A stretch of DNA of 64,000 nucleotides from Nitrobacteraceae bacterium AZCC 1564 (GTDB taxonomy: Bacteria; Pseudomonadota; Alphaproteobacteria; Rhizobiales; Xanthobacteraceae): positions 3,921,001-3,985,000 of the forward strand of contig JBAGRR010000001.1 in NCBI GenBank assembly GCA_036924835.1. The letters are read 5' to 3'. The notes beneath the pieces were generated by a model that saw only the letters and a program-made list of their open reading frames with translations, made no database searches and was not told the DNA's origin. Below, piece by piece: positions 43,227 to 53,128 of this stretch (position 1 is its first letter; the number at the start of each line of letters is the position of its first letter). The position numbers and the translations under genes are program-made.

Positions 43227-44027
43227 ATGAATGAAAGTTCCAGCTTGCAGTGCACGCCTGATGTCCTCAAGCATCGCCCTATGATTCGAGCAAAACCACC
43301 AGCGGTTCCGCGCCCCAAGGTAAAAGATCGCGCGATCGTCGTCACGCCGACGTTCAAGCGCGAACGCGCCTTGATGAAGCGCGACGTTTGGCCTGTGGCT
43401 GGATGCGACGAGGCGGGACGAGGCCCGCTCGCGGGGCCGGTGGTGGCGGCGGCAGTGATTCTGGACCCGAAGCGTGTCCCTAAAGGCCTCGATGACTCCA
43501 AGCGCCTCACTCGCGAACGCCGCGAGGAGTTATTTGAGGAAATCTGCGCCAAGGCTCTGGTATCGGTGGCTGTCGCGCCGCCGTCGCGGATCGACCGCGA
43601 CAATATCTTGCGTGCCTCGTTGTGGGCGCTGGCGCAGGCTGTGCGCGCGCTCCCCGAACTGCCGAAGCATGTCTTTGTCGATGGCCGCGATAAGATCGAC
43701 GTCCCTTGCGATTGCGAGGCCGTCATAGGCGGTGACGGACTCGTTGCCTCGATCGCGGCCGCATCTATTATCGCCAAGGTCTCCCGCGACCGCTTGATGT
43801 GCCGGCTGGCGCAAGAGCATCCGGAATATGGTTTCGATTCCCATATGGGCTATGGCGTGCCCGCTCATCTGGCTGCGCTCGACCGCCTGGGGCCGACTGT
43901 TCATCATCGGCGGTTTTTCGCGCCGGTCGTTGCGGCCCGCGAAAAGCATGAGGGCAGGGCGGTCTCGATCGATGCGTCAGTCAGGATTGCGATCAGCGAA
44001 ACAACTGAAGAAGTTACCGGCGGTTGA
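43227..44027 (+). CDS. rnhB: Ribonuclease HII
   Basis: A 266-residue enzyme that cuts RNA in RNA-DNA hybrids and at single ribonucleotides. The catalytic block [19 protein letters not shown] has D61 and E62. [15 protein letters not shown] and [18 protein letters not shown] follow, with later [17 protein letters not shown]. The first 50 residues are basic and poorly conserved; an internal ATG at 43281 may be the real start. The C-terminal 30 residues extend past the core. It lies five bases after the GNAT gene. Confidence 0.95.
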   Translation: MNESSSLQCTPDVLKHRPMIRAKPPAVPRPKVKDRAIVVTPTFKRERALMKRDVWPVAGCDEAGRGPLAGPVVAAAVILDPKRVPKGLDDSKRLTRERREELFEEICAKALVSVAVAPPSRIDRDNILRASLWALAQAVRALPELPKHVFVDGRDKIDVPCDCEAVIGGDGLVASIAAASIIAKVSRDRLMCRLAQEHPEYGFDSHMGYGVPAHLAALDRLGPTVHHRRFFAPVVAAREKHEGRAVSIDASVRIAISETTEEVTGG

Positions 44028-44103
44028 GGAGCTTGGTTGCTTGATCCGGCGGCGCGCTTTATCAAAGTGATGCATTCCATCGCAAGGCCGGTTCAGGCGT
44101 TTC

Positions 44104-45627
44104 ATGCGTTTCACATCCCTGATCGTTGAACTGGTCCGTGCGCGGCCGCGCCTGATTTTCTGGATCGCGGTGCTGGCGCAGGCAGCGCTCTGGTTCATCG
44201 TGCCGACCGTTCTGTACGGAAGCCCCCCGGGCGATACGGCAACCATTCTGGTTTTTGGCCGGGAGTACCAAGTCGGCACCCAGCTTGGTCCACCGGCTGC
44301 GTTCTGGCTGGCCGACATCGCCTTTCGCCTGTCCGGCAATCATATCTTCGGCGTCTACCTGCTCTCGCAGGTTTGTTTCATCGTCACCTTCTGGGCGCTG
44401 TTTCAGCTCGGCCGCGCCATCGTCGGCGGACAGCAGGCTGTCCTGGCCGTGCTGCTCACCGCAACGATCACTGCATTTTCGTTTTCCGGCATTGAGTTCG
44501 GTCCGCTGACCCTGGCAAGGCCGTTGTGGGCACTGGTGCTCCTTCATTCATGGCAGATCATCGGGCAGGGGCGGCGCAACGCGTGGTTTGCGCTGTCCAT
44601 CGAGGCAGGCCTGCTGCTGCTGACGACGATGGCGGCCATTCCGCTGCTAACCATGCTGGCGATCTTTGCCCTGACCACGAAGAAGGGCCGGCACGCGCTG
44701 GCGTCGACCGATCCGCTGTTCGCCTTGATGGTCGTTGCGGTGCTCGTGTTGCCCTATGCCGTGTGGCTGGAACGCGGCGCCGCCGTCATCCTTCCGCCGC
44801 TGCCGCAGCTCTCCAACATTGAAGAGCGCCTGATCAACTGGGGGCAAATGCTGGCCGGATTGGTGTTCGCCCTGTTAGGCATCGCATTGTTGCTGATCTT
44901 GAATTCGCGCAGGCTGAACGGCAAGCGGGAAGGCGCCCCCATCATTTATCGCCCCAGCGTCGCGCCATCGGGGCGACTGTTTGTCTATATGTTCACCATC
45001 GCACCCATCCTCGTGCTCAGCTTTACCGCCGCATTGCTGGGAATGGACGACATCATCGGTGGTGATGGCATAGCGCTCCTGCTGGTGGGACTGGCTGTCA
45101 TCGTTACCGCGAGCGATCTGATCTATCTGCGGCGACAGCACGTGCTGCGCTCGGTCTGGCTGGCGATCATGGCCGCACCGGTGGTCGTTGCCCTCGCGGT
45201 GGCTTTTATTCAGCCATGGACCGGCACGGGCGAAATCAAGACGTCGCTTCCAGCGAGCGACATCGGAAAGTTTTTCGGTGAGAGTTTTGAGCGGCGGACC
45301 GGGCGCCCGCTGCCCGCCGTTGCTGGCGATCCGCAGCTTGCGCTGCTGATTGGTTTCGCTGCGCCGAGCCGGCCGCATGTGTTACTGGACGCAACGCCGA
45401 AGCAGACGCCGTGGCTCACGTTTGCATCGTTCAATCAGACAGGCGGTGTTGTGATCTGGCGTGCCGCGGACACGGTGGGAACGCCGCCGGATGACCTCGT
45501 GAAGCGCTTCCCCGGACTGGTGCCAGAAGTGCCGCGTACATTCGAACACGTGGTGAATGGGCGTCAGCCTCAGTTGCGGGTCGGCTGGGCGATCGTCCGG
45601 CCGCAAGCGGCGCAAGCTGCGCGTTAA
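44104..45627 (+). CDS. Glycosyltransferase family 39-like integral membrane protein
   Basis: A 507-residue protein with about eight to ten membrane helices. The first loop (YGSPPGDTATILVFGREYQVGTQLGPPAAFWLADIAFRL) matches the catalytic loop region of GT39/ArnT-like proteins, though the acidic residue pattern is only partly clear. The C-terminal soluble domain (about 375-507) includes SDIGKFFGESFERRTGRPLPAV. It may transfer a lipid-linked sugar to an envelope component; the acceptor is unknown. It ends exactly one base before the convergent glycosylase stop. Confidence 0.8.
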   Translation: MRFTSLIVELVRARPRLIFWIAVLAQAALWFIVPTVLYGSPPGDTATILVFGREYQVGTQLGPPAAFWLADIAFRLSGNHIFGVYLLSQVCFIVTFWALFQLGRAIVGGQQAVLAVLLTATITAFSFSGIEFGPLTLARPLWALVLLHSWQIIGQGRRNAWFALSIEAGLLLLTTMAAIPLLTMLAIFALTTKKGRHALASTDPLFALMVVAVLVLPYAVWLERGAAVILPPLPQLSNIEERLINWGQMLAGLVFALLGIALLLILNSRRLNGKREGAPIIYRPSVAPSGRLFVYMFTIAPILVLSFTAALLGMDDIIGGDGIALLLVGLAVIVTASDLIYLRRQHVLRSVWLAIMAAPVVVALAVAFIQPWTGTGEIKTSLPASDIGKFFGESFERRTGRPLPAVAGDPQLALLIGFAAPSRPHVLLDATPKQTPWLTFASFNQTGGVVIWRAADTVGTPPDDLVKRFPGLVPEVPRTFEHVVNGRQPQLRVGWAIVRPQAAQAAR

Positions 45628-46455
45628 TCAATCTCCCTTCGCTGCCGCGAGTGCTTTTTTTATCGTGCGCAGATCTTGCCATGTGAGTCGTTTGTAGATC
45701 GGCTGACGCAGCAGATAGGCCGGATGGAATGTTGCCATCGCGCGGATCTTCCGTGTGCCGGTGTTGTAATCGATCCACTTGCCGCGCGTCTTCATGATGC
45801 CGTCCTTCACGTCGAGCACGGCCTGCGACGATGGCTTGCCGAGGCATACCAGAACGTCGGGATCGACGAGTTCGATTTGCCGCCGAATGAAGGGCAGGCA
45901 GATCTGGGTTTCCTGCGGCGAGGGATCGCGGTTTCCTGGTGGTCGCCACGGAATGACGTTGGCGATATAGGCGCTGGTCCGGTCGAGTCCGATGGATGCC
46001 ATCATCAGATCGAGCAATTTGCCGGAGCGTCCAACAAACGGCAGACCCTCCAGATCTTCGTCACGACCGGGTGCCTCGCCGACGAACATGATTCGCGCTT
46101 GCGGATTTCCATCGGCAAACACCAGTCGCGTAGCGGTCGCTTTAAGCGCGCAGCCGTCGAAAGCTTCAAGCAGGGTGCGAAGTTCCTGAAGCGAGGCGGC
46201 TGTTGGCGCGATCTCGCGCGCGGATGCGATGGCGGCGTCAGGGGGAGGCGCGGGCTCCGCAAGAATCCTTTGTGGTGGTGGTGGTGGTGCTACGTTCGCA
46301 GTGCGGAATTGAACCGGCTTTGTCGCTGGTTGTTCCGCGGCCGCAATGTCTTCAGAGAGCCAATTCACGGGCTCATCGGACAGTGCGCAATCCACCCCTG
46401 CTTCCAGATAGAAGGCAAGAAGTTCGCGGGCACTGGGGGCGCGTTCGGGTGTCAT
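45628..46455 (-). CDS. Uracil-DNA glycosylase, family 4
   Basis: A 275-residue DNA repair enzyme. Motif A is GEAPGRDED (126-134), an LVGRSGKLLD-type block follows, and motif B is HPAYLLR near 243. An Fe-S cysteine (C102) and others at the expected family-4 positions are present. Residues 1-85 form a Pro/Ala-rich extension (a PPPPP run at 57-61), which is common in alphaproteobacterial members. It removes uracil from DNA arising from cytosine deamination. It converges with the GT39-like gene with no gap. Confidence 0.9.
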   Translation of the reverse strand: MTPERAPSARELLAFYLEAGVDCALSDEPVNWLSEDIAAAEQPATKPVQFRTANVAPPPPPQRILAEPAPPPDAAIASAREIAPTAASLQELRTLLEAFDGCALKATATRLVFADGNPQARIMFVGEAPGRDEDLEGLPFVGRSGKLLDLMMASIGLDRTSAYIANVIPWRPPGNRDPSPQETQICLPFIRRQIELVDPDVLVCLGKPSSQAVLDVKDGIMKTRGKWIDYNTGTRKIRAMATFHPAYLLRQPIYKRLTWQDLRTIKKALAAAKGD

Positions 46456-46570
46456 GGTGGTTTCAATGTAGGACGGATTGCGCTGCAGCGAAACGGGGTT
46501 GTTCTTGCGCCGAAAATCGGGAAGAACGATGTTTAGAGATATTCTGAAACGAGAATTTTGAGATCAGAGC

Positions 46571-48232
46571 ATGAGCACCGAGCCGCTTCCTCCGCGCGAT
46601 TCCATGGAGTTCGACGTTGTGATCGTCGGAGCCGGGCCCTCCGGCCTGAGTGCGGCGATCCGACTGAAGCAAATCAATCCTGACCTCTCGGTCGTTGTGG
46701 TCGAGAAGGGCTCGGAAGTCGGCGCACATATCTTGTCCGGTGCGGTGATCGATCCGATCTCGCTCGACAAGCTAATCCCGGATTGGCGTGAAGACGGCGA
46801 TTGTCCGCTGAAGACGCAGGTCAAGGATGACCAGTTCTTCTGGATGACGGGCAGCGGCGCGATCCGGTTGCCGAACTTCATGATGCCGCCGCTGATGAAC
46901 AACCATCATTGCTACATCGGCTCGCTGGGCGACGTATGCCGCTGGCTTGCTCCCCGCGCGGAAGCTTTGGGCGTAGAAATCTATCCAGGTTTCGCGGCCG
47001 TCGAAGTGCTTTATGGCGAGAACGGCGAGGTGCGCGGTATCGCGACCGGCGACATGGGCGTGGCGCGCGATGGCTCGCATAAACCGTCCTATACCCGCGG
47101 CATGGAGCTGCTCGGAAAGTACACGTTGTTTGCTGAAGGCGCACGCGGCAGCTTGACGAAGGAGCTGATCGCAAAGTTCGGGCTCGACAAGAATGCCGAG
47201 CCGCCGAAGTTTGGCATCGGGCTCAAGGAAGTCTGGCAGATCGATCCGGCGAAGCACCGCAAGGGACTGATCCAGCATTCGTTCGGCTGGCCGCTCGGCA
47301 ATTCGACCGGGGGCGGATCATTCCTCTATCACTATAATGAGAACCTCGTCGCAGTTGGGTTCGTGGTGCACCTGAACTACAACGACCCCTATCTGTCGCC
47401 GTTCGACGAATTTCAGCGCTTCAAGACTCATCCGTCGGTGCGTGGCGTGTTCGAAGGGGGCAAGCGCATTGCCTACGGCGCGCGTGCGATCACCGAAGGC
47501 GGCTATCAGTCGGTGCCGCGCCTGACGTTCGCGGGCGGCGCGCTCGTTGGTTGCGCGGCAGGCTTCGTCAACGTTCCCCGCATCAAGGGCGTCCACAATG
47601 CGATGGGCACTGGCATGCTGGCCGCGGAGCACGTCGCCGCCGCGCTGGCGGCGGGCCGCGCCAACGATGAACTGGTGGAGTATGAAAACACTTGGCGCGG
47701 ATCGGCGGTTGGCCGGGACCTCTTCAAGGTTCGCAACGTCAAGCCATTGTGGTCGAAGTTCGGCACTGTACTTGGCGTAGCGCTGGGTGGGTTCGACATG
47801 TGGACCAACACACTGTTCGGCTTTTCGCTGTTCGGAACACAGTCCCATGCGAAACCCGACCGCAAGACGCTGGATCCCGCCAAGGCTCACGCACCGATTC
47901 CGGGCCCGAAGCCAGACGGCAAGCTAACCTTCGACAAACTATCGTCAGTATTCTTGTCCAATACGAACCACGAGGAGGATCAGCCGATCCACCTCAAAGT
48001 TGCGGATATGAACCTGCAAAAGACCTCCGAACACGATGTCTATGCTGGTCCGTCGAACCGTTACTGCCCAGCGGGCGTTTATGAATGGGTGGATGAGGCG
48101 TCGGGACCGCGCTTCCAGATCAACGCGCAGAACTGCGTCCACTGCAAAACCTGCGACGTTAAGGACCCTAACGGAAATATTACATGGGTTCCCCCCGAAG
48201 GCGGGGGTGGTCCCAACTATCAGTCGATGTAA
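46571..48232 (+). CDS. Electron transfer flavoprotein-ubiquinone oxidoreductase
   Basis: A 553-residue membrane-associated flavoprotein that passes electrons from ETF to ubiquinone. The FAD-binding motif is VIVGAGPSGLSAAIRL (16-31). GAVIDPISLDKLIPDW and the later GCAAGFVNVPRIKGVHNAMGTGMLAAEH match the family. The C-terminal [4Fe-4S] cysteines are in RYCPAGVYEW and NCVHCKTCDVKDP. Length is normal. It is separated by 115 bases from the divergent glycosylase gene. No etfAB is in the window. Confidence 0.96.
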   Translation: MSTEPLPPRDSMEFDVVIVGAGPSGLSAAIRLKQINPDLSVVVVEKGSEVGAHILSGAVIDPISLDKLIPDWREDGDCPLKTQVKDDQFFWMTGSGAIRLPNFMMPPLMNNHHCYIGSLGDVCRWLAPRAEALGVEIYPGFAAVEVLYGENGEVRGIATGDMGVARDGSHKPSYTRGMELLGKYTLFAEGARGSLTKELIAKFGLDKNAEPPKFGIGLKEVWQIDPAKHRKGLIQHSFGWPLGNSTGGGSFLYHYNENLVAVGFVVHLNYNDPYLSPFDEFQRFKTHPSVRGVFEGGKRIAYGARAITEGGYQSVPRLTFAGGALVGCAAGFVNVPRIKGVHNAMGTGMLAAEHVAAALAAGRANDELVEYENTWRGSAVGRDLFKVRNVKPLWSKFGTVLGVALGGFDMWTNTLFGFSLFGTQSHAKPDRKTLDPAKAHAPIPGPKPDGKLTFDKLSSVFLSNTNHEEDQPIHLKVADMNLQKTSEHDVYAGPSNRYCPAGVYEWVDEASGPRFQINAQNCVHCKTCDVKDPNGNITWVPPEGGGGPNYQSM

Positions 48233-48394
48233 GCACGATCACGCGAGGATGGCCCGTTGCCACGATTGCGCCATAGTGACTAGGCTCCTCGCCCCATTCC
48301 CTCGTGTCCTTGCGGATGAGGGCTAAACAAGCCATTGTTACGTGCTGCTGGCCTGACCGGTCGCACTTTACCAATCATGGAGCCGGCGAGCGTG

Positions 48395-50200
48395 ATGCTT
48401 TCACTTCGTTTCAATCGCGTGGCTGCGGCCACGCTCGCACTCGCTGCCGTTATGACGACAGCATCGCCGCTGTACGCGCAGGCGCGCAACAGTGCCAGTG
48501 AAGCCGGCGAGGATGCGAACCAATCGGGCTTCCCGACAGCCCGTGATCTGGCCGGCTTGACTGTCTCCGGTAGCTACCTTGCCGCCCGCCACGCAAGTGC
48601 CGACCGTGACGCAGGGGCGGCATCGGCGTTCTACCGGGCGGCGCTGCGCTCCGATCCGAAGAACTCCGAGCTCCTCGACCGCGCGTTTATCTCGTCGCTG
48701 GCGGATGGCGACATGGATGAGGCGGTGAAGCTGGCTGAGAAGATTCTCGCCGTCGACAAGAACAATCGCGTGGCGCGGCTGGTGGTCGGCGTGCGTGCAC
48801 TGAAGCATAAGCAATACTCTGCCGCCCAGCAGAACATCAATCAGTCGATTCGCGGTCCGATTACCGATCTCGTGGCGACCCTGCTGTCGAGCTGGGCAAG
48901 CTACGGTGCCGGCAATACCCAGGTTGCGGTCTCAAGCATCGACAAGCTGGCAGGTCCTGAGTGGTATCCGATTTTCAAGGATCTCCATGCCGGCCTGATT
49001 CTGGAGCTTGCAAACAAGCAGAAGGAAGCGGGCGTGCGGTTCGATCGCGCCTACAAGCTCGATGATTCCGCCCTGCGCGTGGCTGATGCCTACGCGCGCT
49101 GGCTGTCGCGCAACAAGGACTCTGCTGCTGCAACAGCGATTTATGAAGCATTCGACAAGAAGCTGGCGCGGCATCCGCTGGTGATTGAAGGCCTCCGCGA
49201 GACGAAGGCTGGCAAGAAGCTGGCGCCGCTGGCGGATTCCCCGCAGCAGGGGGCTGCCGAGGCTCTCTATGGCATTGGTGCGTCGCTCACCCGCCGTGGC
49301 GGAGAGGATCTTGCGCTGGTTTATCTGCAGCTGGCGCTTTATCTCAATCCGAACCACTCGCTGGCGCTGCTCTCCCTTGCGGATCTCTATGAGTCTGTGA
49401 AGAAGCCGCAGATGGCGATCAAGGTGTATGAGCGTGTCGCCGCGAATTCCCCGCTGAAGCGCAATGCGCAGATCCAGCTCGCGACCGACCTCGATGCGGT
49501 CGATCGGACCGATGAAGGCATCAAGATCCTGAAGTCCGTCGTCGCGGAAGATCCGAAGGATATCGAGGCGATCATGGCGCTCGGAAATATCGAGCGGGCG
49601 CGCAAGAAATTTGCGGATTGCAGCACGACCTATGGCAAGGGGATCGATGTCTCGGCCGCAAACGGCGATAAGCCCAACTGGGTCTTCTATTATTTCCGTG
49701 GCATCTGCAACGAACGGTCGAAGCAGTGGCCCAAGGCGGAAGCCGACTTGAAAAAGGCCCTCGAGCTGCAGCCTGAGCAGCCGCACGTGCTGAACTACCT
49801 CGGCTATTCGTGGATCGACCAGGGCATCAACCTCGATGAAGCGATGAAGATGATCCGCCGTGCGGTCGAGCAGCGCCCGGATGACGGCTATATCGTCGAC
49901 TCTCTCGGCTGGGCGTATTACCGCATCGCTGACTATGAAAACGCGGTAAAAAACCTTGAGCGCGCGATCGATCTGAAGCCGGAAGATCCGACCATCAACG
50001 ATCACCTTGGTGATGCGTATTGGCGCGTCGGCCGGACGCTGGAAGCGAAATTCCAGTGGCAGCATGCGCGCGATCTGAAGCCGGATCCCGAAGAATTACC
50101 CAAGATCGATGCCAAGCTTAAGGATGGCCTGCCGGACGATACGTCCTCCGCAGCGACTGCTGAGAAGGAGAAGAAGAAGGACGATGGCAAGGGCGGCTGA
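48395..50200 (+). CDS. Exported tetratricopeptide-repeat protein
   Basis: A 601-residue protein. A signal peptide (MLSLRFNRVAAATLALAAVM, then a site near LYAQA) is followed by many TPR-like helical pairs, the clearest near residues 45-160 and 290-570 (for example KAEADLKKALELQPEQPHVLNYLGY and AVKNLERAIDLKPEDPTINDHLGDAYWRVG). The tail is Lys/Asp-rich (EKEKKKDDGKGG). Such proteins scaffold envelope complexes; no partner is evident. I choose ATG at 48395 because the signal peptide then starts correctly; in-frame TTG 48335 and ATG 48377 lie upstream. Confidence 0.88.
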   Translation: MLSLRFNRVAAATLALAAVMTTASPLYAQARNSASEAGEDANQSGFPTARDLAGLTVSGSYLAARHASADRDAGAASAFYRAALRSDPKNSELLDRAFISSLADGDMDEAVKLAEKILAVDKNNRVARLVVGVRALKHKQYSAAQQNINQSIRGPITDLVATLLSSWASYGAGNTQVAVSSIDKLAGPEWYPIFKDLHAGLILELANKQKEAGVRFDRAYKLDDSALRVADAYARWLSRNKDSAAATAIYEAFDKKLARHPLVIEGLRETKAGKKLAPLADSPQQGAAEALYGIGASLTRRGGEDLALVYLQLALYLNPNHSLALLSLADLYESVKKPQMAIKVYERVAANSPLKRNAQIQLATDLDAVDRTDEGIKILKSVVAEDPKDIEAIMALGNIERARKKFADCSTTYGKGIDVSAANGDKPNWVFYYFRGICNERSKQWPKAEADLKKALELQPEQPHVLNYLGYSWIDQGINLDEAMKMIRRAVEQRPDDGYIVDSLGWAYYRIADYENAVKNLERAIDLKPEDPTINDHLGDAYWRVGRTLEAKFQWQHARDLKPDPEELPKIDAKLKDGLPDDTSSAATAEKEKKKDDGKGG

Positions 50201-50212
50201 TCTCTCGATCGG

Positions 50213-50301
50213 CTAGTGTGGTGGTTCAGAAGTTTGCCCGAATCCAAATCCGCTACGGAGCGCAGCGCACGATGAGGCGGACTTTGGATTCGGGACACGA
50301 G
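50213..50301. repeat. Chimeric CTAG palindrome (locus 11)
   Basis: An 89-base element. It starts with the left part of a B hairpin (CTAGTGTGGTGGTTCAGAAG). It then switches to an A-like inner stem CCGAATCCAAATCCGC / GCGGACTTTGGATTCGG and ends GGGACACGAG. The outer arms of different type are thus joined. It lies in the 50201-50581 gap after the TPR gene, followed by a full copy. Confidence 0.82.
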
Positions 50302-50369
50302 ATGGTTGACCGGGCTTGACCCGACGCTCCATTCCTCGATAAACGGCACGTTTTCCGGTGATGCGCGGG

Positions 50370-50538
50370 CTAGTGGTCCGATTCTAACGTTCGCATCCCC
50401 GTCTCCTCAGGCACTCTTGCGAACGTTAGAATCGAAGGACCACTAGCAGATATATGATTCTAGCGGAGCTTTTGGATTTGACGTTCGCATTACGACTTTG
50501 CGGCAAACAGCGTGCGAACCTCAAATCCGCTCCACTAG
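50370..50538. repeat. Bipartite CTAG palindrome, complete copy (locus 12)
   Basis: Hairpin A spans 50370-50446, with outer arms CTAGTGGTCC / GGACCACTAG (one extra G-C pair) and inner stem GATTCTAACGTTCGCA. The spacer is cagatatatgatt. Hairpin B spans 50460-50538, with outer CTAGCGGAGC and GCTCCACTAG and inner GGATTTGACGTTCGCA in pattern. Both inner stems share ACGTTCGCA. It ends 43 bases before the ispE start. Confidence 0.9.
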
Positions 50539-50581
50539 ACCCGCGCATTCACGTGCCATTGCTCGGAGCGGCTGACCTGAG

Positions 50582-51463
50582 ATGACCCTCTTGACCGACA
50601 CCGCACGCGCCAAGGTCAACCTGACCTTGCGTGTTCTCGGCCGCCGCATGGATGGCTATCACGACCTCGAAAGCCTCGTCGCTTTCGCCGATTGCGCGGA
50701 TACGCTGACCCTCGAGCCTGGCCCTCAGCTCGGCCTGACGATGACAGGGCCCGGGGCGCAGGACTGCGGCGATATGTCGGACAATCTGGTGGTGCGTGCG
50801 GCGCGCGCGCTCGCCGATCGCGTTCCCGGCCTCATACTTGGTCACTTCACGTTGGATAAGCGGCTGCCGGTGGCGTCGGGAATCGGCGGTGGCTCTGCGG
50901 ACGCTGCAGCCGCGTTGCGGCTTTTGGCTCGGGCTAACGGCATCGAAAAAGATGATCCGCGCGTGGTCGATGTCGCGCGCGAGACGGGTGCTGATATTCC
51001 GGTATGTCTGGCCTCCCGCGCCTGTACCATGACCGGCGTGGGCGAAAATCTGTCGATGCTCGCTCTGCCGGAGATGCCATGCGTGATGGTCAATCCGCGC
51101 GTCGGCGTTGCCACCAAGGATGTATTCACCGCACTGGGGCTGAGCAAGGGACAATTCCTCACCGGCGTTGGCGATGTCATGCTGTCGGCGGGTTGGCCGG
51201 AGGATACCTCCTTTGATTCGTGGCTCGATGCCATTGACGCCGGCACCAACGATCTCGAGCCTCCCGCGCTGAAAGTCGAACCGGTCATCGGCGGTGTCCT
51301 GGCGGCGCTACGCGCAACCGATGGCGTGCGTCTCGCACGTATGTCGGGTTCGGGCGCGACATGCTTTGCGATCTTTGCGAGCGACGCGGAGGCACGTGCT
51401 GCCGCGCAGGTTATTGCCAAAGATCACCCCGGCTGGTGGGTGCACGCGGGCGTGCTGAGCTAA
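50582..51463 (+). CDS. ispE: 4-diphosphocytidyl-2-C-methyl-D-erythritol kinase
   Basis: A 293-residue GHMP kinase of the non-mevalonate isoprenoid pathway. The N-terminal ARAKVNLTLRVLGRRMDGYHDLESL, the ATP loop PVASGIGGGSADAAAALRLL and the late MSGSGATCFAIF are diagnostic. ATG at 50582 is 43 bases after repeat locus 12, so its promoter must lie within or upstream of the repeats, or it is transcribed with the TPR gene. A polyprenyl diphosphate synthase gene lies 570 bases on, on the other strand, which uses products of this pathway. Confidence 0.95.
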   Translation: MTLLTDTARAKVNLTLRVLGRRMDGYHDLESLVAFADCADTLTLEPGPQLGLTMTGPGAQDCGDMSDNLVVRAARALADRVPGLILGHFTLDKRLPVASGIGGGSADAAAALRLLARANGIEKDDPRVVDVARETGADIPVCLASRACTMTGVGENLSMLALPEMPCVMVNPRVGVATKDVFTALGLSKGQFLTGVGDVMLSAGWPEDTSFDSWLDAIDAGTNDLEPPALKVEPVIGGVLAALRATDGVRLARMSGSGATCFAIFASDAEARAAAQVIAKDHPGWWVHAGVLS

Positions 51464-51467
51464 ATTC

Positions 51468-52010
51468 TCAGCCTGACTTACGCGCCGATGCGTGCGGCCT
51501 GCCGTAGCGATGCTGCAGCCATAACAGCGCAACGCCGAAAACTGGAACGAAGATGTCGGTCCAGAAAATCAGGCCGGCGTTGCCCGGCGCGAAATTTTGC
51601 GCCGTGATCATCTGGCGGACATGGCCGACAGCCGCTCCTAGCGTGAAGACGCTGGGGCCGATGATTGAAGCAAGTCGAAGATCGAAGCTGCGGAAAGCTG
51701 CCAGCAGTCCGACGGCGGCGAAGCCAAGGCTGGCCATTCCCACTTCAAGCTGGAACGGGCTGTCGGCCCAGCCGATGAATCGTGCCGACATCTCGCCGAA
51801 GAAGACGTGCATCACGAAGTTGTAGAAGTTGGCGATGCCGATGCTGAAGAACACGTGCCAAGCAAGCAGTTTCTCCGCCACCCACGCCCGGGTGACGGGC
51901 TCCTGCAGTCGCATGAGTGCTATCGCTGAAACGATGAGCCCGATGATGAAAAAGGTGAATGAATAATTTGAGAGAATAAATGTGATTGTGGTTCTTATGA
52001 CATCAGCCAT
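51468..52010 (-). CDS. Integral membrane protein, possibly DUF6790 type
   Basis: A 180-residue protein with five to six predicted helices (about 12-32, 45-68, 85-107, 115-135, 145-165). MHVFFGEMSARFIGWADSPFQLEVGMASLGFA and AAVGHVRQMITAQNFAPGNAG look conserved and polar within helices, suggesting a transporter or small-molecule binding protein. I associate it with DUF6790 from memory, not by search. It ends convergently with ispE, four bases apart. Confidence 0.7.
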   Translation of the reverse strand: MADVIRTTITFILSNYSFTFFIIGLIVSAIALMRLQEPVTRAWVAEKLLAWHVFFSIGIANFYNFVMHVFFGEMSARFIGWADSPFQLEVGMASLGFAAVGLLAAFRSFDLRLASIIGPSVFTLGAAVGHVRQMITAQNFAPGNAGLIFWTDIFVPVFGVALLWLQHRYGRPHASARKSG

Positions 52011-52033
52011 CCGAAACCTTCACTGTGATAAAC

Positions 52034-53044
52034 TCAGTGCGACCTCGCTAAACAGAAAGCGACAACCTGCTCCAGCGCCGTTTTCATCGGCGATGACGGG
52101 AAAAGCGCGAGCGCATCGACAGCCATCGCGCCGTAGTGTTGCGCCCGGCTCATGGTGTCTTCCAGCGCGCGATGCTTGGTCATCAGACCGATGGCGTGAT
52201 CGAGGTCATTGTCGTTGATTTCGCCGCGTTCCAGCGTGCGAATCCAGAATTCGCGTTCCACGTCGCTGCCGCGACGGAAGGCAAGCACCACGGGCAGCGT
52301 GATCTTGCCCTCACGGAAATCGTCGCCGACATTCTTGCCGAGCTTCGCGGCTTTGCCGCCGTAGTCGAGCACGTCGTCCACGAGCTGGAATGCTATGCCG
52401 AGATTCATGCCGACTGATCGGCATGCGGTCTGTTCGGCCTTGGGCCGATTGGCGATCACCGGACCGACTTCGCAAGCGGCTGCGAACAGCTCGGCGGTCT
52501 TGCCGCGGATCACAGCGAGATATTCGTCCTCAGTGGTGGCGGTGTTTTTCGCGGCCGCCAACTGCATCACTTCGCCTTCGGCGATGGTGGCTGCAGCGGA
52601 CGACAGGATATCCAGCGCGCGCAACGAGCCGACTTCGACCATCATGCGGAATGCCTGGCCGAGCAAAAAGTCACCAACCAGCACGCTGGCTTCATTGCCC
52701 CACAGCATCCGTGCGGAGAGCTTACCCCGGCGCAGCTCGCTCTCATCCACGACGTCGTCGTGAAGCAGGGTTGCGGTGTGCATGAATTCCACTGCCGCCG
52801 CGAGCTTGATATGCCCTTCGCCGCTGTAGCCCGTCAGGTTTGCCATCGCGAGCGTCAGCATCGGGCGCAGGCGTTTGCCGCCCGACGAGATCAGGTGATT
52901 TGCCACCTCCGGGATCATCGTGACTTCCGAGCCCGTACGCGTCAGGATGGTAGCGTTGACACGCTCCATGTCGGAAGCGACAAGCGTAACCAATTGATCT
53001 ATCGATGGTGTCGAGTGGCTCTCGAAGGGGACAATTACCGCCAC
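52034..53044 (-). CDS. ispB: All-trans polyprenyl diphosphate synthase (ubiquinone side chain)
   Basis: A 336-residue prenyltransferase that builds the long isoprenoid tail used for ubiquinone. The first Asp-rich motif is in LLHDDVVDESELRRG and the second in FQLVDDVLDYGG. SGGKRLRPML provides the pyrophosphate-binding basic residues. The GTG start at 53044 has GGAG nine bases upstream and gives the standard AVIVPFESHSTPSID N-terminus; ATG 53077 or 53107 are possible. The chain length (octa- or decaprenyl) cannot be read from the sequence. Confidence 0.93.
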   Translation of the reverse strand: MAVIVPFESHSTPSIDQLVTLVASDMERVNATILTRTGSEVTMIPEVANHLISSGGKRLRPMLTLAMANLTGYSGEGHIKLAAAVEFMHTATLLHDDVVDESELRRGKLSARMLWGNEASVLVGDFLLGQAFRMMVEVGSLRALDILSSAAATIAEGEVMQLAAAKNTATTEDEYLAVIRGKTAELFAAACEVGPVIANRPKAEQTACRSVGMNLGIAFQLVDDVLDYGGKAAKLGKNVGDDFREGKITLPVVLAFRRGSDVEREFWIRTLERGEINDNDLDHAIGLMTKHRALEDTMSRAQHYGAMAVDALALFPSSPMKTALEQVVAFCLARSH

Positions 53045-53128
53045 GCCCGGTCTCCGGATGAAAGTTGAGGCCACCATAGAAACTGCCGCGGGGCGCGGCA
53101 AGAGCAACGAACGGGCTGTATAGGACGT